Assembly (NCBI RefSeq): GCF_001667925.1
Contig: NZ_LZJR01000158.1
Location: 1-64,000 of the forward strand
Direction: 5' to 3'
DNA length: 64,000 bases
DNA from: Mycobacterium sp. E2479
GTDB taxonomy: Bacteria > Actinomycetota > Actinomycetes > Mycobacteriales > Mycobacteriaceae
The position numbers and the translations under genes were made by a program. Within the stretch, counting starts at the first letter, position 1, and the number at the start of each line of letters is the position of its first letter. Of the stretch, positions 8,561 to 16,427 are shown piece after piece. The notes beneath the pieces are model-generated. The model worked only from the letters and a program-made list of their open reading frames with translations. It ran no database searches and had not been told where the DNA came from.

Positions 8561-9316
8561 GTGGTGGACCTAGAGATTGACGCCGGGCTGGCGGTGGTCA
8601 CCATCGACCGCCCCCATGCGCGCAACGCCATCGGTCTGGACACCATGGACCAGCTGGAGAAGGCGCTCGATGTGGCGAAAGGCGCTGAAGCGCTGGTGAT
8701 CAAGGGCGCCGGAGACAAAGCTTTCGTCTCCGGCGGTGACCTCAAGGAGTTGAGCGCGCTGCGGACCGAGGAGGACGCCGCGGCGATGGCCCGGCGGATG
8801 CGCTCCATCTGCGATCAGCTGGCGGACTTCCCCGCCCCGGTCATCGCCGCCCTCAACGGCCACGCGTTCGGCGGCGGCGCAGAAGTCGCCGTCGCCGCCG
8901 ACATCCGGGTGGCCGCCGACGACATCAAGATCGCCTTCAACCAGGTGCAGCTGGAAATCATGCCGGCCTGGGGTGGAGCCGAGCGGCTGGCCGCGCTGGT
9001 CGGAAAGAGCAAGGCGCTGTTGCTGGCCGGCTCGGGAATGACCCTCACGGCGGTCGACGCCGAGCGCATCGGCTTGGTGGACCAGGTCGTGCGCCGTCAG
9101 GTCTTCGACTCGCCCGACGAAGGATGGCGAGCCATCGCGAGGTCGCTGACCCGGCGCCCGGCGACCGAGATAAAGCGGGTAATCCGCGGAGTTTCCCCGG
9201 ACGAGGCGATAGCATCCTTCGCACGGTTATGGGTTGCCGACCCGCACTGGCAGGCCGCGGAACGAATCATGACCCGCAACACCAAATCACGTCCGGCGTC
9301 CGGAGGAGCGTCATGA
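8561..9316 (+). CDS. enoyl-CoA hydratase/isomerase (crotonase) family protein
   Basis: This 251-aa crotonase-fold protein has the oxyanion-hole segments (FVSGGDLKEL and HAFGGGAEVA) and the first catalytic Glu (E108, GGGAE). The position of the second catalytic Glu of true hydratases, 20 residues on, is Q128 (FNQVQLE). This argues against a standard hydratase and for an isomerase, decarboxylase or other crotonase chemistry. The GTG start is followed by a short, standard N-terminus. Its TGA overlaps the ATG of the exported protein at 9313 by 4 bp. Confidence 0.87.
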   Translation: MVDLEIDAGLAVVTIDRPHARNAIGLDTMDQLEKALDVAKGAEALVIKGAGDKAFVSGGDLKELSALRTEEDAAAMARRMRSICDQLADFPAPVIAALNGHAFGGGAEVAVAADIRVAADDIKIAFNQVQLEIMPAWGGAERLAALVGKSKALLLAGSGMTLTAVDAERIGLVDQVVRRQVFDSPDEGWRAIARSLTRRPATEIKRVIRGVSPDEAIASFARLWVADPHWQAAERIMTRNTKSRPASGGAS

Positions 9317-9750
9317 CCACTTTGAAGACAGCGATGGGTGTCGGTTCCGTCGTGTCGCTTGCTTCTCTTTTGGCAGCGGCGGGTCTACTGGTGGGAAGCG
9401 GACGGGCGCATGCCGATGACCCGGTCATGCATCACGTCAAGTACACGGTCAGCGCGCAGAATCCGATCTACACCAGCATCTACTACCTGGACCACGAGCC
9501 GGAGAAATTCTCCGACTACAGCCACAACACCTACTCATTCACACCACACGTCGACATCGATATCGCCCCGGGCAAACCGTGGAGCTACGAGCTGGACTTG
9601 GCCAAACCCGACGTGTACGCGATGGTCGTGGCGAGCACGGGCACCGAACCCGGCACGCCGGGACTTCACTGCGACCTGGCGGTAGACGGCGCCGTCGTCG
9701 TATCCAAGGACGGGCCCAAAGGCGTGCTTTGCTCACTGCGGAACTGGTGA
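9313..9750 (+). CDS. exported MmpS-like protein
   Basis: This 145-aa protein has a Sec signal peptide (hydrophobic stretch 10-30, likely cleavage at AHA-DD). The mature beta-rich domain ends in a C-x(n)-C segment (LHCDLAVDGAVV then GVLCS) resembling the MmpS C-terminal domain, where an accessory protein assists an MmpL exporter. No mmpL gene is adjacent. The ATG is fixed by a GGAGGAGCG ribosome site and by a 4-bp overlap with the crotonase stop. Its last 85 bp overlap the 3' end of the convergent TetR gene. Confidence 0.75.
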   Translation: MTTLKTAMGVGSVVSLASLLAAAGLLVGSGRAHADDPVMHHVKYTVSAQNPIYTSIYYLDHEPEKFSDYSHNTYSFTPHVDIDIAPGKPWSYELDLAKPDVYAMVVASTGTEPGTPGLHCDLAVDGAVVVSKDGPKGVLCSLRNW

Positions 9751-10385
9751 ACCACCCAGTTCTCCGGCACACCCTCGATCGGCTGCGGTTCGCCTTCCAG
9801 GCGGCGCAAGTAGTTCTCCACCAGCTCCAACGTCTCGGCATGTCCGGCGGACATCCCGATCGCCTGCTCGAGAACCAGAAACCGCGACAGGCTGCTCATC
9901 AACACCGTCCACACCACCGGAGGGATGTCGATGTCTTGACCTCCGTCTTGGATTTTGGAGCCGTAGCGCTCCAGGGCCGTAGCCACCGCTTGGCGCTGTT
10001 CTTCGCGAAAACGCTCTGCGTAATAAGCGATTTCGGCGCGCATCTCCTTGCGGTGGTTGGCCAGCGCCATGAATTCCATGGAAATCCGTGTGAAGGCGGG
10101 ATCGGTGCCGAATCGCCACAGCGCCCACAGCGGCTGTGGCAACTTCAGCATTTGCGCGTGCACTTCGAGCGCTTCTTCCGCGCGGCGTCGGAAGACTTCC
10201 AGGAACAGCTCTTCCATGGTCCGGAAGTAGTAGTGCACCAGTTGAGGTTTCAGCCCGGCTTTGTTCGCGAGGCGGCGCGACGTGACCGCGGCGTAGCCCT
10301 CCTCGAGCATCAGCTGCTCGGCGGCATCGAGCAAAAGACCACGATTTTTGGCGTCCGGCGCCCCGATTCTGCGGGCCGATGTCAT
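9666..10385 (-). CDS. TetR-family transcriptional regulator
   Basis: This 239-aa regulator has an N-terminal helix-turn-helix (about residues 15-60: AAEQLMLEEGYAAVTSRRLA then LKPQLVHYYFRTMEELF) and a helical ligand domain. The ATG at 10385 (MTSARRIG) is preferred over an upstream GTG-type start at 10424. It is divergent from the P450 gene at 10579. The gap contains two tandem TGCTnAGCA sites, the most likely operator. The C-terminal tail, after about residue 210, is low-complexity and lies in the region overlapping the convergent gene. Confidence 0.87.
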   Translation of the reverse strand: MTSARRIGAPDAKNRGLLLDAAEQLMLEEGYAAVTSRRLANKAGLKPQLVHYYFRTMEELFLEVFRRRAEEALEVHAQMLKLPQPLWALWRFGTDPAFTRISMEFMALANHRKEMRAEIAYYAERFREEQRQAVATALERYGSKIQDGGQDIDIPPVVWTVLMSSLSRFLVLEQAIGMSAGHAETLELVENYLRRLEGEPQPIEGVPENWVVHQFRSEQSTPLGPSLDTTTAPSTARSQ

Positions 10386-10476
10386 GTCCCTGCTCCGTAC
10401 TGTGTGCCATCCCGTGCCGACCACACGGATCGTATCGTGATGCGGCGTTGCCTCCTTGACCCTGACATTACCGCCA

Positions 10477-10496
10477 TGCTAAGCAGGTGCTCAGCA
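10477..10496. promoter_or_regulatory. tandem TGCTnAGCA operator-like sites
   Basis: TGCTAAGCA (10477-10485) and TGCTCAGCA (10488-10496) are two copies of a 9-bp palindrome separated by GG. They lie between the divergent TetR gene (start 10385) and the P450 gene (start 10579), as expected for an autoregulatory TetR operator. Confidence 0.55.
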
Positions 10497-10578
10497 CATT
10501 TTCGATCTCGGAATCGGGCGGCGGTACCGTTTGCCGCCGAATACCACCGGTAGACCCAGCGCAGGGAGACGCAATCCG

Positions 10579-11874
10579 ATGAGCACCTTCGACTCGATCG
10601 ACTTCTTCACCGATCCGTCACTGGTCCCAGATCCGCACCCTTACTTCGACTACCTGCGCAGCCAGAACCCGGTGCTGCGGCTGCCGCACTACGGGGTCGT
10701 CGCCGTCACCGGCTATGACGAAGCCTGCGAAATCTATAAGGACCCGGACACGTTCTCCAATATCGTCGCCCTCGGCGGACCCTTCCCGCCGCTTCCGTTC
10801 ACGCCCGAAGGCGACGACATCAGCCCCCAGATCGACGCGCATCGCAGCTATTTCCCGATGAACGAGCACATGGTCACCATGGATCCACCGGACCACACCA
10901 AGGCCCGGTCGGTGCTCGCCAAGTTGCTGACCCCGAGCCGGCTCAAGCAGAACGAGGAGTTCATGTGGCGCCTCGCCGACCGTCAACTCGACGAGTTCCT
11001 CGGCATCGGTGAGTGCGAATTCATCGCCGAATATTCCAAGCCGTTCGCCACCTTGGTGATTGCCGACCTGCTCGGAGTTCCGGAATCCGACCACAAAGAG
11101 TTCCGTAAGGTCTTGGGTGCCGATCGCCCCGAGGCGCGGGTGGGTGCCCTCGACCACGAGTCGGTGGGAATTAACCCGCTGGAGTGGCTCGACGACAAGT
11201 TCTGTCACTACATCGAGGATCGGCGCGGTGCGCCCCGCGGCGACGTGTTGACCTTCCTGGCGGAAGCCAAGTATCCGGACGGATCGACGCCACCGGTCAT
11301 CGAGGTGGTCCGCTCGGCGACGTTCCTCTTCGCCGCCGGACAGGAGACCACGGCGAAGCTGCTCAGCGCGGCCCTGCAAGTGCTCGGTGACCGGCCCGAT
11401 ATCCAGCAAGAGTTGCGCGACGACCGCAGCCTGATTCCCGGTTTCATCGAGGAATCGCTACGGATGGACAGCCCCGTCAAGAGCGACTCGCGGCTGGCCC
11501 GTAAGACCACCACCATCGGCGGTGTCGACATCCCCGCGGGCACCGTGGTGATGATCCTGCCGGGCGCCGCCAACCGCGACCCGCGCCGGTTCGAGAACCC
11601 ACACGAGTTCGACTTGCGGCGCAAGAACGTTCGCGAACACATGGCGTTCGCCCGTGGCGTGCATTCGTGCCCCGGCGGTCCGCTCGCCCGCGTCGAGGGG
11701 CGTGTCTCGATCGAGCGGATCCTGGACCGGATGCCGCACATCGAAATCGACGAAGCCCATCACGGGCCTGCCGCCGATCGTCGTTACACTTACGAGCCGA
11801 CGTACATCCTGCGGGGCCTGAGCGAACTGCACCTGAGATTCACCACCGCGGACGCGATCGCGCCGGTGGCCTAG
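10579..11874 (+). CDS. cytochrome P450
   Basis: This 431-aa P450 has the I-helix FAAGQETTAKLL, the K-helix ExxR (EESLR), the meander and the heme loop FARGVHSCPGG with the Cys thiolate ligand. It is soluble with no membrane anchor, as is typical of bacterial class I P450s needing a ferredoxin and reductase. ATG 10579 is chosen because AGGGAGA sits 10 bp upstream and the product aligns with the family from MSTFDS. No ferredoxin is adjacent; the nearest are at 30024 and 51702. The CYP family number was not assigned. It is probably controlled by the divergent TetR. Confidence 0.9.
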   Translation: MSTFDSIDFFTDPSLVPDPHPYFDYLRSQNPVLRLPHYGVVAVTGYDEACEIYKDPDTFSNIVALGGPFPPLPFTPEGDDISPQIDAHRSYFPMNEHMVTMDPPDHTKARSVLAKLLTPSRLKQNEEFMWRLADRQLDEFLGIGECEFIAEYSKPFATLVIADLLGVPESDHKEFRKVLGADRPEARVGALDHESVGINPLEWLDDKFCHYIEDRRGAPRGDVLTFLAEAKYPDGSTPPVIEVVRSATFLFAAGQETTAKLLSAALQVLGDRPDIQQELRDDRSLIPGFIEESLRMDSPVKSDSRLARKTTTIGGVDIPAGTVVMILPGAANRDPRRFENPHEFDLRRKNVREHMAFARGVHSCPGGPLARVEGRVSIERILDRMPHIEIDEAHHGPAADRRYTYEPTYILRGLSELHLRFTTADAIAPVA

Positions 11875-11887
11875 TCACCGGCGAGCG

Positions 11888-12169
11888 CTACCGGACCTGC
11901 ATGCCGACGAAGTAGCTGCCGAGCAAGACGGCGGCGATCAGCACCACCCATGCGTCGGTGAGTCGGCACAGTAGGACCGGGGCGTCTCGCACTTCCATGA
12001 ATTCGCGAAAGATGATGCGCACCTTGATAAGTGCGATGACGATGACGCTCGAGGTCACCACCGCACTGGACTTCAGCAACCCACCGGCGGAGCGATCTAT
12101 CCACAGGTAAGCCAGCGTCAGCGCGGCCAAGATCATCCAAACAAACAGCAGCCTCTTGTTGAATTTCAC
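11888..12169 (-). CDS. NorF/COX4_pro-like small membrane protein
   Basis: This 93-aa protein has three predicted membrane helices (about residues 6-24, 33-51 and 66-88) and a conserved-looking charged turn with FREFMEVRDAP between helices 2 and 3. This fits the prokaryotic cytochrome-oxidase subunit IV (COX4_pro/NorF) family. It is the last gene of a four-gene leftward operon and follows the subunit III-like gene by 4 bp. NorF and NorE homologues are accessory proteins of heme-copper or NO reductases, but no catalytic subunit is encoded here. Confidence 0.75.
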   Translation of the reverse strand: MKFNKRLLFVWMILAALTLAYLWIDRSAGGLLKSSAVVTSSVIVIALIKVRIIFREFMEVRDAPVLLCRLTDAWVVLIAAVLLGSYFVGMQVR

Positions 12170-12173
12170 TGGC

Positions 12174-12752
12174 TCACCTCACCACGTAGAGCAGCGCGAA
12201 GATGAGCACCCACAGGAAATCGACGGTGTGCCAATACGTTGCGCAGGTTTCGACGATTTCCTGGGAGCGCCGTGCCGGACTCCGGAGTTGGTAGACGATG
12301 ACGCCGAGGACGACGAAGCCGATCAGCAGGTGAACGAAGTGGATCCCGGTGAGAAAGAAGTAGTACATGAAGAAGTCGTTGCGGTCTATGCCATTTCCGG
12401 CTTGAATCAACCGCGCCCACTCGAACACCTTGAAAAACAAAAACACCACGGCGAATGCGGCCGTGATGAAGGCGTCCCTGAGGGCCGCCCGGTAAGCGCG
12501 GGCACGCGCCGACTGAACACACCTCGCCACCGACCATGAGCTGAGCAACAGAACCAAAGTATTGAAGACTCCCACCCGCAGGTCGAGGTGGGCCTGCGAG
12601 TGCAGGAACAGCTCGGGATTGCGGCCCCGTGAGAACAGGTAAAAGGCGAAATACGCGGTGAAAACCAGGGTCTCGAACAATACGAAGGCCCACATGTCGG
12701 GCTGCCCCGGTACGGCCTTGTCCCGTCCTCGCTTTTGCGCCAGGTCTGTCAT
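12174..12752 (-). CDS. cytochrome c oxidase subunit III family (NorE-like) protein
   Basis: This 192-aa integral membrane protein has five predicted helices (QPDMWAFVLFETLVFTAYFAF onward). It carries subunit III hallmarks: E in KVFEW, H in TGIHFVHLLIG and H in YWHTVDFLWV. The five-helix length matches short NorE-type subunits. Start 12752 follows a GGAGG-like site and overlaps the upstream gene stop by 4 bp. With the NorF-like protein downstream it forms a NorEF-like pair. The partner catalytic oxidase or reductase must be encoded elsewhere, or the pair has another role. Confidence 0.85.
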   Translation of the reverse strand: MTDLAQKRGRDKAVPGQPDMWAFVLFETLVFTAYFAFYLFSRGRNPELFLHSQAHLDLRVGVFNTLVLLLSSWSVARCVQSARARAYRAALRDAFITAAFAVVFLFFKVFEWARLIQAGNGIDRNDFFMYYFFLTGIHFVHLLIGFVVLGVIVYQLRSPARRSQEIVETCATYWHTVDFLWVLIFALLYVVR

Positions 12753-13564
12753 CGTGCAGCCGCCTTCTTTTGCGGCAGCGCGGGCAGGGGTCCGGTACCG
12801 AAGTCTTCGCGTCGGATCATCTGAAACAGCATGACGATGAAGGTGACTTGGTAAACGCCGAACACGACCATGTCCAGCCACCAAGCGATCTCGCCATTCC
12901 ACGCGAACACGCCGCGCCTAAAAATCCAGCAGGGCGCCACGACCACCTCGGTCAGCGCGTTGCACAGGTTGAGATATCCGAACCACTTGGGGAAGACGCG
13001 ATTCTTGTCGAGCAGGATCGCCACCATCCAGATGAGCGAACCGATCAAAAACACCCCCATCGTCCCGTCGAAAGACAAGAAGGCGAAGTCATAGAGCCAG
13101 CCGATCACCCGGGGGTCGCGTTCCGGGCGCAGCGTGCCGACGATCAGCGCGATGTTGAGCAGCAGCATGCCGGGAACCGCGGCGAGCGAGTAGATGACGA
13201 GGTACGAATAGCCGAACGCGCGGCTGACCGACATGCGCCGCATCGAATACGCGATGAGGGCGTTGTTGACCGCGGTCATGCCGCTGATGGCGAAGATGAC
13301 GCCGAAACCGACGGGTATGCCGAGGTGACGTTCGGCGAACCAGTGGGCCTGCGTCGCGAGGTCCCAGGTGGGCTCCGGCGGCGGCTGGACCTGCGCCACG
13401 ATGAAGAACATCGGGAAGAACAGGGTGTAGAACACCATGAGCACAGCCCACGCCAACCACAGCTCTCGCTTGGGGTCGCACCTCAGGTGCCATCCGATCC
13501 GGTGATGCAGTGGACCTTCGGGCGGCGTTGCCGGGGACGTGGGCGGGGTGATCACCGCACTCAT
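12749..13564 (-). CDS. six-helix membrane protein, paralogue of the 13561-14346 product
   Basis: This 271-aa protein has six predicted transmembrane segments (about residues 35-57, 84-108, 120-147, 160-188, 196-217 and 226-248). It shares with its neighbour the R-P-E-R-x-P motif followed by an aromatic helix, and an F-x-x-W-x-x-x-x-N-L segment, so the two are ancient duplicates. No redox or transport motif is recognised. It is coupled by 4-bp overlaps at both ends to a six-helix partner and to a NorE-like subunit. The function is unknown; they may be subunits of one membrane complex. Confidence 0.75.
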   Translation of the reverse strand: MSAVITPPTSPATPPEGPLHHRIGWHLRCDPKRELWLAWAVLMVFYTLFFPMFFIVAQVQPPPEPTWDLATQAHWFAERHLGIPVGFGVIFAISGMTAVNNALIAYSMRRMSVSRAFGYSYLVIYSLAAVPGMLLLNIALIVGTLRPERDPRVIGWLYDFAFLSFDGTMGVFLIGSLIWMVAILLDKNRVFPKWFGYLNLCNALTEVVVAPCWIFRRGVFAWNGEIAWWLDMVVFGVYQVTFIVMLFQMIRREDFGTGPLPALPQKKAAAR

Positions 13565-14346
13565 GCGGTCGCCAAGTCGTTTGGGCGCCCGCGGTTCTCG
13601 GCACGTTCGCGATGAACGGCCTGGCCCAAGACAAAGCCCATCACGACGATCCAGATGGCGATGGCAACATTCTTCACCCAGAACGACAGCAAGCCGTCCC
13701 AGGCCAGCGGGCCGGTCAACGAAACGCCGACGAACGACGCCGGCACGAGGGCAGCCCCCACGAGAAGATTGAAGTGTGCCACCCAGCGGTTGAACACCGG
13801 GCGGGACGGATCATCGAAATAGACTGCCAGGGCCAGGATTACGCACTGCCCGATGAAAAATGGGACCAGAATGGTAAAGGTGATCCAGCCGAGGTCGTTG
13901 AGCAGTTGAGTCAGCTCGGGGCTGCGCTCCGGCCGGAAGGCGGCCAGCAGCCAGCACACATTGGCGACGAGGAACAGCGTCGGCCCGCCGGCCGCACATC
14001 CGAGCATGGCGTAGGAGAAGATCGGCGTCCGATGGGCCATGCGGCGGATCTGCAGCACAATCAGGGCCAGGATCGGCACGAGGCACACCCCGAACCAGTT
14101 GAACAAGATCATGCTCGAACGGATCTGCGGAATGTGCCCCGGATCGCGGTAAAAGGCGGCCACCTCATCCGCGGGCATGGTGGGTGACATCGGCGGGTTG
14201 AATCCCGGGAACAGGAAGAAGGAGACGATCCAAAGGATCAGCGCCACCGGCAACGTCCAGAGCAGGATGAGCTCGCCGTCGGTTCGTCGCGACGCGGTCC
14301 GGGTGGATTCGCCACTGTCTGCATCGTTTCCGCCGACGTCGGACAT
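13561..14346 (-). CDS. six-helix membrane protein, first gene of NorEF-like operon
   Basis: This 261-aa protein has a hydrophilic N-terminus of about 23 residues and six predicted helices. Motifs are FRPERSPELTQLLNDLGW before helix 4 and FNRWVAHFNLLVGAALVP in helix 5, which correspond to segments of the downstream paralogue. It opens the leftward operon and diverges from a TetR gene with an 18-bp perfect palindrome in between. I do not recognise a characterised family. Joint heterodimer formation with the paralogue is inference from coupling and similarity. Confidence 0.75.
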   Translation of the reverse strand: MSDVGGNDADSGESTRTASRRTDGELILLWTLPVALILWIVSFFLFPGFNPPMSPTMPADEVAAFYRDPGHIPQIRSSMILFNWFGVCLVPILALIVLQIRRMAHRTPIFSYAMLGCAAGGPTLFLVANVCWLLAAFRPERSPELTQLLNDLGWITFTILVPFFIGQCVILALAVYFDDPSRPVFNRWVAHFNLLVGAALVPASFVGVSLTGPLAWDGLLSFWVKNVAIAIWIVVMGFVLGQAVHRERAENRGRPNDLATA

Positions 14347-14398
14347 CGAAACTCCTTCCCCGCACGAAATCGCCGCCGAAACACGGCTAGTGAGCGAA

Positions 14399-14416
14399 GC
14401 TAGCCGATCGGCTAGC
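14399..14416. promoter_or_regulatory. 18-bp perfect palindrome, likely TetR operator
   Basis: GCTAGCCGATCGGCTAGC is its own reverse complement. It lies 53 bp upstream of the membrane operon start and 31 bp upstream of the divergent TetR start. A further CGGCTAG at 14385-14391 may be an extra half-site. Position and symmetry fit a TetR operator controlling both directions. Confidence 0.7.
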
Positions 14417-14447
14417 CACGGTCAAGGGCGTCGTCTAGTCTCGGTGC

Positions 14448-15050
14448 GTGGGAACAGCACGGCAGCCCGTCACCGGTGAGCAATTCTGGCTCATCGAGCA
14501 CAGCCCGGCCCGGACGCGGGTCCTCGATGCCGCGCTGGATCTCATCGCCACACACGGTGTCAGCGGCACGTCACTGCAGATGATCGCCGACGCCGTCGGG
14601 ATCACGAAAGCCGCTGTCTACCATCAATTCCGGACCAAAGAACAGATCGTCATCGCCGTGACCGAGCGCGAACTCGGCCGGCTTGAGCCGGCCCTCGAGG
14701 AGGCCGAGGCATACGACGACGGCCCCCAGGCACGGGACGCGTTGTTGGTGCGCGTGGTTGAGATGGCCGTTCGCGATCGCCGGTTGGTGCGCACGCTGCA
14801 ATTCGATCCCGTCGTCGTCCGGTTGCTGGCCGAGCACAAGCCATTTCAACTTTTCATGGACCGTCTGTACCGGGTGCTGCTAAGTGATGCGGGCCTGGAC
14901 GGGCGGATCGAGGCCGCCATGTTCTCCGGGGCGCTCAGCACGGCTGTCATGCATCCGCTGGTCGCCGACATCGACGACGAGACCTTGCTCGATCGGGTTA
15001 CCGATTTGAGCCGGCGCCTGCTCGGCCTGCCGCGTGAACCCCACGGCTGA
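14448..15050 (+). CDS. TetR-family transcriptional regulator
   Basis: This 200-aa regulator has its helix-turn-helix at about residues 25-70 (ALDLIATHGVSGTSLQMIAD, then GITKAAVYHQFRTKEQIV) and a C-terminal helical ligand-binding domain. It is divergent from the NorEF-like membrane operon and almost certainly binds the palindrome at 14399-14416. The start is GTG, and the product aligns with the family from about residue 18. It ends 5 bp from the convergent exported-protein gene. Confidence 0.88.
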   Translation: MGTARQPVTGEQFWLIEHSPARTRVLDAALDLIATHGVSGTSLQMIADAVGITKAAVYHQFRTKEQIVIAVTERELGRLEPALEEAEAYDDGPQARDALLVRVVEMAVRDRRLVRTLQFDPVVVRLLAEHKPFQLFMDRLYRVLLSDAGLDGRIEAAMFSGALSTAVMHPLVADIDDETLLDRVTDLSRRLLGLPREPHG

Positions 15051-15055
15051 CGCGC

Positions 15056-15475
15056 CTATGTGTCGGCGCGGACCCAGCTTGTTATGCCGTCGTGAGCAAT
15101 ACAGATCAGGAACAGGCCATCAGGCGCCTGCGCGACGTAGTTCAGATAGTTCGAGCACTCCGCGTTTTCTTCCTTGACCCCCGCCATCGGCGGTGACCGG
15201 AACCATCGCGGCTGGTATCTCCGCGGCGAGCCGCAGAACATCAGCCGTCCGGGTTCCGAGGCGAAGGAAACGTATCCGTCGGCTACACCGAAGGCATAGT
15301 AGGTGGTGTTGTCACACGGCGCACCGAGAACCTGATGGGGCATGATGCCTGGGGTGCAGGCCGGGTAGTCGCAGACCGTCGGCCCGGCGATGGCCGGCGG
15401 CGCCGCCAGCACACCCGCGCCGAGCAACGCAGCAACCAGGGCCACGAACGATCGCACCCGATTACTCTGCCACAT
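15056..15475 (-). CDS. exported protein of unknown function
   Basis: This 139-aa secreted protein starts at ATG 15475 (MWQSNRVRSF), giving a signal peptide with hydrophobic core FVALVAALLGAGVLAA and cleavage near AIA-GP. An upstream in-frame start at 15541 would place charged sequence before it. The mature part has six Cys (VCDYPACTPG, APCDN, LMFCGS, AECSN, FLICIA), probably three disulfides. It resembles small secreted mycobacterial proteins; I do not recognise a named family. It is convergent with the TetR gene. Confidence 0.75.
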   Translation of the reverse strand: MWQSNRVRSFVALVAALLGAGVLAAPPAIAGPTVCDYPACTPGIMPHQVLGAPCDNTTYYAFGVADGYVSFASEPGRLMFCGSPRRYQPRWFRSPPMAGVKEENAECSNYLNYVAQAPDGLFLICIAHDGITSWVRADT

Positions 15476-15638
15476 CCGAAAAGAAAATTCTCCTCGTTGG
15501 AGAGCATCATCTGAACCAAGGATCCGTCGGCGCCGGGCCACCCCGACTCACTACGCCTCGTTATCTGCCGGACGAACATTTCCGCATGTAAGGGGCACGA
15601 TTTATGCTGTGGGACGACGCCGTTGGGGCCGGACCGAA

Positions 15639-16427
15639 GTGATAAGCTCGTTCTCCGTGCACGATCCGGAGGGGCCTGAAGCCGACCATCGCGGCCGGGC
15701 GGAGGCGACTGATCCCAACGAACCGCAGTCGACCGCCGGTGCCACAGCTTCCGCCTCGGAACTGGACGAAGACAACGAAGTCGCCCAGGCTGAAGCGCGC
15801 GCCGAGGCGGCGCGGGCACGCGTCTTGCAGCTGCGCGAGGCAGCCGAAACCGCCCCTTCCCAAGATGTCGAGCAGCGCCCCCCGAAGTGGACTCGGAAAC
15901 GGTTGCCGTTGCGGGGTCGTGGGCGACCACGGTGGCTCCGCCGCCCGGGGCGCAAAACAATAGCCGCCGGCGTCGGCATTGTGCTCGCTGCCGCTTCCCT
16001 CGGTGCCAGCGGGTACATGGTGTGGCAGCACAATGTGATCGCGCACAAACGGCAACTCGCCGCTGAATTCACTGCGGCAGCTACGCAACGGGTCACGGCG
16101 CTGATGTCGATTGACGCTAATCATGCCAAGGAGGACTTCCAGCGGGTCATCGACGATTCGACGGGCGACTTCAAGAACCAGATATCGGTGATGTCAGGCC
16201 TAATGGCCAAGCAGGCGGCGCAGTCGAAGGCGCGCAGCAAGGCCACCGTGGAAGCCGTCGCGGTCGAATCGTTGACCGATGACTCGGCGGTCGTGCTTGT
16301 CGCGGCGAAATCCGATGTCACCAATGCCGACAACACAATGCAGCCACCTGTCGTGTGGCGGCTCAGCGTCGACCTCAAGCGAGACGGCGGTCGGCTCAAA
16401 ATGTCGAAAGTCGATTTCCTGCAATGA
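15639..16427 (+). CDS. Mce-associated membrane protein (Mam-type), first of a pair
   Basis: This 262-aa protein has a charged Ala/Glu-rich cytoplasmic region with probable coiled coil (about 45-75), one transmembrane helix (KTIAAGVGIVLAAASLGASG, then YMVWQ) and an extracytoplasmic domain with DFQRVIDDSTGDFK. This is the layout of Mce-associated (Mam) proteins encoded after mceF in other mce operons. GTG 15639 is chosen; GTG 15657 is possible. Its stop overlaps the next gene by 4 bp. Unusually, the pair lies beyond the 3' end of the mce operon and on the opposite strand. It has a paralogue at 32238-33116. Confidence 0.85.
   Translation: MISSFSVHDPEGPEADHRGRAEATDPNEPQSTAGATASASELDEDNEVAQAEARAEAARARVLQLREAAETAPSQDVEQRPPKWTRKRLPLRGRGRPRWLRRPGRKTIAAGVGIVLAAASLGASGYMVWQHNVIAHKRQLAAEFTAAATQRVTALMSIDANHAKEDFQRVIDDSTGDFKNQISVMSGLMAKQAAQSKARSKATVEAVAVESLTDDSAVVLVAAKSDVTNADNTMQPPVVWRLSVDLKRDGGRLKMSKVDFLQ

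Noticed and set aside
11888..12752. Part of the main aa3 cytochrome oxidase locus
   Set aside because: The subunit III-like protein is the short five-helix NorE type and no ctaC/ctaD or qcr genes are present.
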